The notes under the pieces are model-generated. The model saw only the letters and a list, made by a program, of their open reading frames with translations, was not told the origin of the DNA and made no database searches. The position numbers and the translations under genes are program-made. From Caprella mutica (taxonomy: Eukaryota; Arthropoda; Malacostraca; Amphipoda; Caprellidae), in the NCBI GenBank assembly GCA_947561585.1, contig CANNZV010002349.1:64987-128986 (forward strand): a stretch of 64,000 nucleotides of DNA. Direction: 5' to 3'. Position 1 is the first letter of the stretch. Every line of letters begins with the position of its first letter. Positions 58,801-64,000 of this stretch are shown piece after piece.

Positions 58801-61800
58801 TGTCGAATAGACTGTGAGAAACATGCAACAGAAAATAATAGACGGCTTCGATTTTATAGGACTAAAGTTGGTGGAATATTGCAGTAGTATTTGTCAGGAA
58901 AGGCTATATTTGAAAATAAATATTTTTCAGTACCGTGCTTATATAATGGATGCTAATATTGTGTGTTCAGTTACTGCTTTGTTTATTTGATGTACATTAG
59001 AGTTGTCCCTATTTGATTTTATTTTAATTTAATGTATATTAGAATTTTACTTATTTGATGTTATTTCCATTTAATGTATATTAGAGTTTTACTTATTTGA
59101 TGTTATTTCCATTTAATGTATATTAGAGTTGTACTTATTTGATGTTATTTCCATTTAATGTATATTAGAGTTGTACCTATTTGATGTTATTTTCATTTAA
59201 TGTATATTAGAATTTTACCTATTTGATGTTATTTCCATTTAATGTATATTAGCATTGAGTTCATAATTAATTTATATAAAAATTATATTCATTAAATATA
59301 TATTAATTAATGGTTCCAAATTTTACTTTAAATTTAGTAATTATGTTTTGAAACTGTTCTTCCTATTGAATCTGATAAATTTCATAGGTTAGAATTTTAA
59401 GTTTAAGGCATTGATAATAAAATAAAAGAACTATGATTATATTTGTATGCATGTACGTATTCTCAATATATATGAGATGATTTACCTGAATTATTTTTAA
59501 CTCAAAAAAGTGAAAACTTTAATTTTTTTTAATTATTAATATCAGTGTTATCCGTAGCCATGATTTTGTAAAATATGTTTATTTTTCTGTCAAAATTTGA
59601 TCAAAGGCTTCGGACAGACAGATGGACACGGTTCTCTTTAAGTAATATTGGTAATTGATGAAATATTACGGCTCATTGTACACCAGCAGATAAAACACCG
59701 CGTTTTCACAACCACGCTTACACCTCTGGTAGAAACGCTAGTATAGACTGCAAATTTGAATTACATTCATTTAACCGTAATTAATTGATGAGGTGTGAAC
59801 TGGGCGATAAAACGCAGCGTTTAATCTGATAGTACATATAGAGAATGGGGCTACAGTTAATATTATATAATTCCACTTACTGATGACAGTTAGGTTAGCT
59901 CTAGCATTTCGGGTTGGGCTTTTCTTGAAATCAACCCTACACCGGTACAGGCCCGCGTCTTTGGGTTTCAGTCTCTCAAGGATCAGAGAGGACGGGGACG
60001 CCATGAGATCGAAGCGAACCCGTTCTCCGAAAGTTTTGAAATCGGACCACTCTTTACTGCGTCCGCTGGAGCCTCTGGAATCATGACTGAAAAGAAGAGA
60101 GGTTTGTTAAAAAATTTACTAAAAAAAAAATTATTTATAAAATTATTCAATTTTTTTTTTCTAAAAAAAAAAAAAAATTATTTAGAAAAATTATTTAATT
60201 TTTTTTAGACTAATTCAAAAATTTGTTTTAAAAAAATATTTGAAGAATTTCATCGAACTGATTTCTAACAAATTCTAAAATATTGTCTTTTTAAACCAAA
60301 AAATTACAAATTTTTAATTTATAAAATATAAATCATCAAAATTCGATTATTTAAGGTTAAAATATATAACAAACTATTTACAATCTTTATAAATGCCTTA
60401 ATGAATTCACTTCACAACATAGAAAAGTAATATTCTTATACAATGCTTTTACATAATCTACATTTAATCAATAACATCACAATGTTCTCTAACAACTGTA
60501 ATAATTACATTCTTTCAAATTGAATTAAATCATTAGGAAAAACAGAAGCCTCTTCAGTTGAGTAATTATATTCCAATGACTTTTAAATAATCGATACAAA
60601 TAAATACCTCGGGGAATTAATTCATCTGAAGCACTTATGATTACTTTATGTGTTCGTGTATCAAAGAGAATTTAAAGGTTATTGATAAAGTTGAAAGGGC
60701 ATTGCACTTTTAAAAAGGTCATTGAAGCTTTGAAGGTCATAACACCTTTTAAAGGTCAAAAATCTTACACCGAAGAGTCTGAACAGTAATTACGTTTCAA
60801 ATTTATTTAACTCGCATTTTCAATCTCTCCATCATACTATTTTCTTGATTAAGATTATTTTTCTTAAAATTTTTAATTAAGATTTTTTTCTTAATTTTTT
60901 TCTTAAGAATTTTTTTTAAAATTTTTAATAAATATATGCAAGTATTGATATTATTAAAATAATACAATGTAAGCCCTCGGGTGAAAAAAAAAAAATGATC
61001 TGCAGCTTCAAATAATTATGAATTGAATAGTTTATATGAATATAAATATTGATTTAAATAAAATAGTTTACCCAGATTAAGAACATTATTTTATTTATTT
61101 TTCGTGGAAGCAACTGTTACGAATTTTTTTTTCATAAAATTTCTATTGAACCTTCAATAAATATAATAGTTATATCCATTAACAAACAGATTAAAGGTCA
61201 TAACAATCACTAAAGTCCCGCCCCTATGGGGATCACCGTGAAGTGGTGGACCGCGTAATCCAACGAAGCAAGTAGTTATACCAGATTAGATCATATAATG
61301 CTGGGTAGGCCCTTGTGGAGGATTCAGACTAAGAATCCCAGGCCGGTCGATTGGGAGTGAGGGCTCTGATATTGGAGTATTCGAAACTTGAAAGGCTGGT
61401 CAGTTAACCTCACTTGATACTAATCAGGCCAGGCAAAATTAATACATTAGAGTTTATAAAAGAGTCACTGAATGCAATAAAAGAGCCAAGCACTAAAGGT
61501 CACAACGAAAATTTTGGGTCACAACGAGCAATAAAAATCACAACAAGCACCAAAGGTCACAACAAGCCCTAAAGATCACAACAAGCACCAAAGGTCATAA
61601 CGAGCAATTAAGGACACAACAAGCACCAAAGGTCACAACAAGCCCTAAAGACCACAACAAGCACCAAAGGTCATAACGAGCAATTAAGGACACAACAAGC
61701 ACCAAAGGTCACAACAAGCCCTAAAGATCACAACAAGCACCAAAGGTCATAACGAGCAATTAAGGACACAACAAGCACCAAAGGTCACAACAAGCTCCAC

Positions 61801-62741
61801 AGGCCCATCACTTCACAACTCAATTGATATGATGGCCATTAAAGCTTCCTGAGAGCTGCCGAACATATTCCACAACCATTCAGTATTTCATATCTCAAAT
61901 TGTGGATAATTGAAATGTTCAATTTGGATACAAGGTCACTAGGGATTAAATTGGTTTATGTGATGGATATTGGATAGATACGAGGATATTAGAATGGGAT
62001 TTAGTATTTGATAACAATTTGTGATTCATTTCCGTATACAAACTGTGTGAAATACAACCAATGGAGGAAGGAAATATAAATTTAAAATTACTTTTAGTTT
62101 CGTACGTTAATAACTGAAAAAAAAATGTTTTTATAATAAGGATATTAGGTATATTCCGATCTATCGGACAGTTCCACATTTTCGATCGTATAAGAGATAA
62201 AATTAAGGGGATAAAGGACGTAAGGGAATTTTTTGTTTAAAATAAATAAATAAATAAGTTGGTTCTCACTCAGAGAAATCCTGATGCACTCAGGTGTTTC
62301 GAGTTCACCCTATTGATTTTGTATTTAAAGCGAGACACTTTAGTGCATCAAACTATAGTTTGGATGCACTAAAGTGCATCAATTGGATGCACTTTAGTGT
62401 CTTAGCTATAAGTTTGTTAAAAAAATGTGGAAAGAATAATTTTCTCATCAGTTTAGCTAAGACACTAAAGTGCATCGAACTGATGCACTTTAGTGCATCC
62501 AAACAATAGTTTGATGCACTAAAGTGTCTCGCTTACAAAGCCATAGGGTGGACTCGAAACACCTGAGTGCATCAGTTGGAGTTGTTTATTTTTCTCAGTT
62601 CTCACCTGTGAATGGGTGTACCAATTCCATCTTTGTACCAAAGCACCAGCACGTATCGATCATTGGGATGAAGAGGCGTAATGTCACAAGGAAGGGCAGC
62701 TCTTCCTCCCTTCACACCCTTCACGAGGTGAATGGGACCAC
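36997..62741 (-). CDS. side: Sidestep-family Ig receptor, 3' eleven exons (N-terminus missing)
   Basis: Eleven minus-strand exons with GT-AG ends join in phase: 62741-62606, 60086-59881, 56683-56573, 51967-51764, 48174-48020, 42268-42124, 41655-41525, 41034-40875, 40292-39465, 38007-37907 and 37803-36997, giving 993 residues and a stop. Ig cysteine pairs are C18/C94, C146/C198, C243/C297, C346/C396 and C440/C493, with Trp between each. Then come a fibronectin III domain (~513-607), a membrane helix (~634-654, GIVGFLVLMIIVVLL) followed by RVRLKK, and a ~340-residue tail. Family marks include FGERVRFDL, YRCRVDFKKSPTRN, YGTLLCWGVNSFG and LEIYYAP. In Drosophila, Sidestep proteins are surface ligands of Beaten-path receptors that steer motor axons (established). 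The paralogue is unresolved. The signal-peptide exon should lie beyond 64000. The large introns (up to 5.75 kb) hold transposons and minisatellites. Confidence 0.93.
37907..38007 (-). CDS. Sidestep-family exon 10: juxtamembrane cytoplasmic segment
   Basis: 101 nt between acceptor TTTCCCCAG and donor GTGAGT. Residues 693-725 read SDDGSRLVTTPIEGGFKDTD and so on. The intron to exon 11 is only 103 bp, unlike the others. Confidence 0.9.
39465..40292 (-). CDS. Sidestep-family exon 9: Ig5, fibronectin III and membrane helix
   Basis: 828 nt. Ig5 begins CAPGQPKVFGAARDE with C440 and C493. The fibronectin III domain contains LIF-type LKQLFIAEVRDRNT and YFQLVGLEADTNFIVEVYAT. The membrane helix and the basic stop-transfer stretch RVRLKKDKGR follow. 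Donor GTGAGT. Confidence 0.95.
40875..41034 (-). CDS. Sidestep-family exon 8: second half of Ig4
   Basis: 160 nt, begins GKPLIYNATGG and holds QAGSYSCTAYNTEGDARS with C396. The acceptor tract is a pure run of C (CCCCCCCCAG). Confidence 0.93.
41138..41193 (+). mobile_element. Solo TIR end of the TA-flanked family, in intron 7
   Basis: AGTTCTGAGTTGTCGACCAG, TTCCACATATTCGACC, ATATAAGAAAAAG, with TA immediately before. No partner end seen nearby. Confidence 0.5.
41525..41655 (-). CDS. Sidestep-family exon 7: first half of Ig4
   Basis: 131 nt, APEVVLGLGSPLNADNIKEG then RDIYFECAIRSNPPVFRIDW, ending FHN at donor GTAAGA. Contains C346 and the Ig Trp. Confidence 0.93.
41835..42070. repeat. 72-74 bp tandem repeat in intron 6
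   Basis: Just over three copies starting CTAGTGGAATATTATTTGTA and continuing TAGACTGTAAATAGATATTG. It ends ~55 bp before the exon 6 donor. Confidence 0.9.
42124..42268 (-). CDS. Sidestep-family exon 6: second half of Ig3
   Basis: 145 nt, SSNSMNVSLSTVRINAEARL then NTVSLTCMAKSP with C297, ending in the LEIYY that leads into Ig4. Acceptor TTCCACAG, donor GTGAGT. Confidence 0.92.
42269..47690. other. Intron 5 (5.75 kb), no gene
   Basis: Mostly AT-rich. GC-richer patches at 44225-44720 and 45160-45380 have no open frame supporting a gene and could be intronic regulatory DNA or old repeats. I name no element within them. Confidence 0.45.
47700..47960. repeat. Degenerate TTTCGAAATTTTAGACTT repeat
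   Basis: About ten imperfect 16-28 bp units ending ~60 bp before exon 5's donor. An overlapping 84-codon plus-strand frame is a repeat artefact. Confidence 0.8.
48020..48174 (-). CDS. Sidestep-family exon 5: first half of Ig3
   Basis: 155 nt, KPVSVRILGSREPLSAGREY then EIVCQSTQGRPPAVISWYLD with C243 and the Ig Trp. Acceptor CTCTTCCAG, donor GTAAGT. Confidence 0.93.
48446..49453. mobile_element. Mariner-superfamily element with long TIRs, degenerate, in intron 4
   Basis: ~1008 bp. Ends begin CAGTGTG and are inverted repeats of ~260 bp (for example TTTAAGCCCCCACTAGGAAT and its complement, and AAGGCTTGGTACTTACATT and its complement). Inner plus-strand frames retain QDGAPSHCTRVAKQFLKKKF (48930-48995) and, in another frame, LNPLDFHFWATMQN, the second and third catalytic regions of this superfamily. 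Stops and frameshifts disable it. Target duplication not clear. Confidence 0.82.
49500..49573. mobile_element. GGTTATGGTGGGG-type short palindromic element, in intron 4
   Basis: GGTTATGATGGGGCCATAGA then AGATTAAGAGG at the left, with a decayed CATCGGCCATAACTT at the right. Confidence 0.5.
50084..50114 (+). promoter_or_regulatory. TATA/initiator-like pair inside intron 4
   Basis: TATATAAAG at 50084-50092 with AACAGTG whose A (+1) is at 50114, exactly 30 bp on. No coding exon follows on this strand. Could start a non-coding transcript or be chance. Confidence 0.3.
50911..51180. repeat. 16-17 bp minisatellite (CACGGACACACTATTT)
   Basis: About 16 units, alternating ACTATTTC and ACTAATTC variants, in intron 4. 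Confidence 0.93.
51297..51560. repeat. Purine-rich low-complexity tract
   Basis: GGA/GAA-rich sequence with loose ~20-bp periodicity (GGGGAATAGAGGAGGA type). The minus strand is open for 131 codons only because of this composition. Confidence 0.75.
51764..51967 (-). CDS. Sidestep-family exon 4: second half of Ig2
   Basis: 204 nt, DPPPSLVWKLGRQIIDGSYE then HLHASVICEASNTNLTAPLS with C198. Acceptor TTTCATTCCAG, donor GTGAGT. Confidence 0.93.
52578..52652. mobile_element. GGTTATGGTGGGG-type short palindromic element, in intron 3
   Basis: GGTTATAGTGGGGCATTAAA at the left, TCCCATATTCCCACCATAAT at the right. Confidence 0.55.
53460..53717 (+). mobile_element. Helitron-like non-autonomous element, copy 2, in intron 3
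   Basis: Matches both ends of the 13200-13743 element. The right end has hairpin CCCGTTA/TAACGGG (53692-53710), then CAAATACACTAG followed by T, fitting a Helitron 3' end (hairpin, ~10 bases, CTRR, insertion before T). The left part carries ATGAAGAATGTAACTATGAT. Confidence 0.6.
53871..53944 (+). other. Hammerhead-ribozyme-like motif (incomplete)
   Basis: CTGATGA at 53900-53906, then hairpin GAATAGAAA/TTTCTATTC, then GAAA at 53928-53931, the order of a hammerhead core. Upstream TCAGGTC (53874-53880) offers a GTC cleavage site, but its complement ACCTGA follows a second GAAA at 53936-53939. One unpaired T precedes stem II. Not a clean match. Confidence 0.25.
55090..55150 (-). repeat. tRNA-derived SINE-like fragment, copy 1
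   Basis: The minus strand reads CGAGTTCGAATCCCATTGTG, then GCTTACTGTC. GTTCGAATC is an exact Pol III B box. Nearly the same stretch recurs at 55407-55441. Confidence 0.45.
55138..55340 (-). repeat. 21-bp tandem repeat with a B box per unit
   Basis: About nine units, on the minus strand TTAGATTTTCGGGTTCGAAT. The exact B-box consensus GTTCGAATC is present at 55143, 55177, 55198, 55218 and 55239. Later units are mutated. Confidence 0.85.
55345..55441 (-). repeat. tRNA-derived SINE-like fragment, copy 2
   Basis: Minus-strand CCAGTTCGAATCCCATTGTG and GCTTACTGTCGGCATGC, then CTCTAGGTTCGAAGATGCC. The first block is shared with copy 1. No intact A box recognised. Confidence 0.4.
55610..56130. repeat. 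27-30 bp minisatellite (GGGGGATTGCCAATGATGAT)
   Basis: About 18 units of GATAGGAATACGGGGGATTG followed by CCAATGAT, with composite variants. Overlapping frames on both strands (for example 55801-56136 minus, SYHHWQSP repeats) are artefacts. Confidence 0.93.
56573..56683 (-). CDS. Sidestep-family exon 3: first half of Ig2
   Basis: 111 nt, PPTTPEIRHSSGQPAYSMVG then DEGSQLKLICEAAD with C146. Acceptor TTTTCTCCAG, donor GTGAGA. Confidence 0.92.
56768..57400. mobile_element. TIR element with internal palindrome, in intron 2
   Basis: The left end GGGACGTACACACGTAGGTT and the right end AACCTACGTGTGTACGGCCC are inverted. TATAAA lies outside both (56762-56767 and 57402-57408 region). Inside are ~28-bp repeats of AGTAAAGTTAACGGACCAGA (56803-56843 and 57068-57145) and the palindrome at 57239-57282. 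Confidence 0.7.
57239..57282. repeat. 44-bp near-perfect palindrome (TTGGTATCCATG)
   Basis: AGTTGGTATCCATGCTACCT and its near complement AGGTATCATGGATACCAACT meet at CTGCAG. TTGGTATCCATG is also the core of the satellite at 63-64 kb. Confidence 0.85.
57410..58255. other. Intron 2 DNA, no gene
   Basis: AT-rich with no recognised exon or element. Confidence 0.45.
58270..58400. repeat. GAAATGTCCGTT repeat (15-18 bp)
   Basis: Seven to eight degenerate units such as ACGAAATGTCCGTTCGAAGA. Likely an old MITE or minisatellite. Confidence 0.65.
58975..59255. repeat. 43-bp tandem repeat in intron 2
   Basis: Six units of TTATTTCCATTTAATGTATA followed by TTAGAGTTGTACTTATTTGATG. Confidence 0.9.
59881..60086 (-). 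CDS. Sidestep-family exon 2: second half of Ig1
   Basis: 206 nt, HDSRGSSGRSKEWSDFKTFG then RLKPKDAGLYRCRVDFKKSP with C94. The fused motif RCRVDFKKSPTRN is highly characteristic of Sidestep proteins. Acceptor CTTTTCAG, donor GTAAGT. Confidence 0.94.
60100..61200. other. Intron 1 DNA, A/T homopolymer-rich, no gene
   Basis: Many A and T runs (60115-60215, 60845-60925). No element recognised. Confidence 0.5.
61215..61440. other. GC-richer unclassified segment, possible retroelement 5' fragment
   Basis: Contains short hairpins CCCCTATGGGG and CACCGTGAAGTGGTG, then a stretch without homopolymers and without an open frame. Its composition differs sharply from the intron around it. It may be the 5' end of a non-LTR element, but I cannot name it. 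Confidence 0.25.
61490..61800. repeat. ~19-bp repeat in 76-bp higher-order units
   Basis: Units such as ACAACAAGCACCAAAGGTC. The variant CGAGCAATTAAGGACAC recurs at 61601, 61677 and 61753, exactly 76 bp apart, so four ~19-bp units form one higher-order unit. Confidence 0.92.
62150..62200 (+). mobile_element. Solo TIR end of the TA-flanked family, in intron 1
   Basis: GGTATATTCCGATCTATCGG, ACAGTTCCACATTTTCG, ATCGTATAAG, preceded by TA. No partner end found. Confidence 0.55.
62281..62575. repeat. 295-bp palindromic (fold-back) element
   Basis: The outer ends CTGATGCACTCAGGTGTTTC and GAAACACCTGAGTGCATCAG are perfect complements. Inner arms hold repeated AGTGCATC/GATGCACT words with sub-palindromes (CAAACTATAGTTTG). 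A ~50-bp AT-rich spacer lies near 62410-62455. It ends 30 bp from the exon 1 donor of this window. Confidence 0.9.
62606..62741 (-). CDS. Sidestep-family exon 1 of this window: first half of Ig1
   Basis: 136 nt, GPIHLVKGVKGGRAALPCDI then TPLHPNDRYVLVLWYKDGIG with C18 and W34. Acceptor TTCATTTGCAG, donor GTGAGA. It starts in phase after two bases that finish a codon from an upstream exon not in the window. Confidence 0.93.
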
Positions 62742-62884
62742 CTGCAAATGAAGAAAGGAATGTGAAAAAAACAATAGTAGTTAAGAAATAGAGTTAAATT
62801 AGGTTTATTCTTATTGTTTTCAATGGAAAAATAATGTTTTAATAAATGAGGTAAAATAATAATGGAGTAATGTAAAATGACGGT

Positions 62885-62975
62885 TAAATTAAGTAAAATG
62901 GAAGTCAAGTAATGTAAAATCGTAGTTGAATATCACGTAAAATAGTAGTAAAGTAATGTAAAATCGTACTTTCCA
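62885..62975. repeat. AAGTAATGTAAAATCGTAGT repeat
   Basis: Three to four loose 25-30 bp units in the intron upstream of the Ig1 exon. Confidence 0.6.
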
Positions 62976-62999
62976 ATTATTAATGATAAAATATCTTAG

Positions 63000-64000
63000 T
63001 TTTCCAATCCACGATACCAATTGCTACACTTGGTATCCATGATACCAATCGCTACACTTGGTATCCATGATACCAATTGCTACACTTGGTATCCATGATA
63101 CCAATCGCTACACTTGGTATCCATGATACCAATCGCTACACTTGGTATCCATGATAACAATCGCTACACTTGGTATCCATGATACCAATCGCTACACTTG
63201 GTATCCATGATACCAATCGCTACACTTGGTATCGATGATACCAATTGCTACACTTGGTATCCATGATACCAATCGCTACACTTGGTATCCATGATACCAA
63301 TTGCTACACTTGGTATCCATGATACCAATTGCTACACTTGGTATCCATGATAACAATCGCTACACTTGGTATCCATGATACCAATCGCTACACTTGGTAT
63401 CCATGATAACAATCGCTACACTTGGTATCCATGATACCAATCGCTACACTTGGTATCCATGATAACAATCGCTACACTTGGTATCCATGATACCAATCGC
63501 TACACTTGGTATCCATGATACCAATCGCTACACTTGGTATCCATGATAACAATCGCTACACTTGGTATCCATGATACCAATCGCTACACTTGGTATCCAT
63601 GATACCAATCGCTACACTTGGTATACATGATACCAATCGCTACACTTGGTATCCATGATACCAATCGCTACACTCGGTATCCACAATACAAATCGCTACA
63701 CTTGGTATCCACGATACCAATCGCTACACTCGGTATCCACAATACAAATCGCTACACTTGGTATCCACGATACCAATCGCTACACTTAGCATCCACGATA
63801 CCAATCGCTACACTCGGTATCCACGATGCCAATCGCTACACTCGGTATCCATGATACCAATCGCTACACTTGGTATCCATGATACCAATCGCTACACTTG
63901 GTATCCATGATAACAATCGCTACACTTGGTATCCATGATACCAATCGCTACACTTGGTATCCATGATAACAATCGCTACACTTGGTATCCATGATACCAA
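63000..64000. repeat. 28-bp satellite, ~36 units, running off the window
   Basis: The unit is TTGGTATCCATGATACCAAT followed by CGCTACAC. Each unit has inverted halves TTGGTATC/GATACCAA. Variants change C to T (ATTGCTA) or break the palindrome (ATAACAA), and around 63670-63850 a CACTCGGTATCCAC variant dominates. Still continuing at 64000. Confidence 0.97.

Noticed and set aside
63618..63854. 78-codon plus-strand frame
   Set aside because: Read-through of the 28-bp satellite.
63000..64000. CRISPR-like array
   Set aside because: Units are contiguous with no unique spacers, there are no cas genes, and the setting is a eukaryotic intron. The same holds for the other minisatellites.

Overview
The window is a stretch of AT-rich animal nuclear DNA, almost certainly from an insect. 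Three things point there: split genes with GT-AG introns, arthropod DNA transposons (mariner-like, hAT and Helitron-like) with many MITEs, and a large receptor of the Sidestep family, which is typical of arthropods. I cannot fix the order from the sequence. Real protein coding makes up only about 6% of the window; the rest is introns, transposon remnants and an unusually rich set of minisatellites and palindromes.

Layout. 0.6-6.9 kb: nine minus-strand copies of tRNA-Gln(CUG), six intact and three degenerate, on an ancestral ~262-bp tandem repeat. The array was later broken by a 911-bp hAT element and by a degenerate mariner-like element, and was partly duplicated (about 1.75 kb, carrying tRNA + mariner + tRNA). 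8.3-11.5 kb: a complete small minus-strand gene for a 193-residue F-box protein, with three exons, a textbook TATA/initiator pair and four CACGTG E-boxes in intron 1. 11.5-36.9 kb: mostly gene-poor, holding several MITE families (three hAT MITEs with 8-bp target duplications, a TA-flanked TIR family with a 110-bp near-perfect palindrome, Helitron-like ends, a long-TIR element at 25 kb) and large minisatellites. One candidate two-exon gene for a 57-residue secreted peptide lies at 28.05-28.41 kb (plus strand; inferred, not proven).

37.0-62.7 kb: one large minus-strand gene. Eleven exons join in phase to give the last 993 residues of a Sidestep-family cell-surface receptor: five Ig domains, one fibronectin III domain, one transmembrane helix and a ~340-residue Ser/Pro/Tyr-rich cytoplasmic tail. 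The signal-peptide exon is missing and should lie beyond position 64000. Its introns hold a mariner-like remnant with long TIRs, a B-box-rich 21-bp array, a possible hammerhead-like motif, a 295-bp palindrome 30 bp from a splice donor, and a 28-bp self-complementary satellite that fills the last kilobase and runs off the end.

The genes do not form a pathway: tRNA-Gln serves translation, F-box proteins usually recruit substrates to SCF ubiquitin ligases, and Sidestep proteins are surface ligands for Beaten-path receptors in neural wiring. I found no CRISPR array, operon or prokaryotic defence system. The candidate secreted peptide and the repeat/regulatory arrays are the nearest thing to undescribed biology here.
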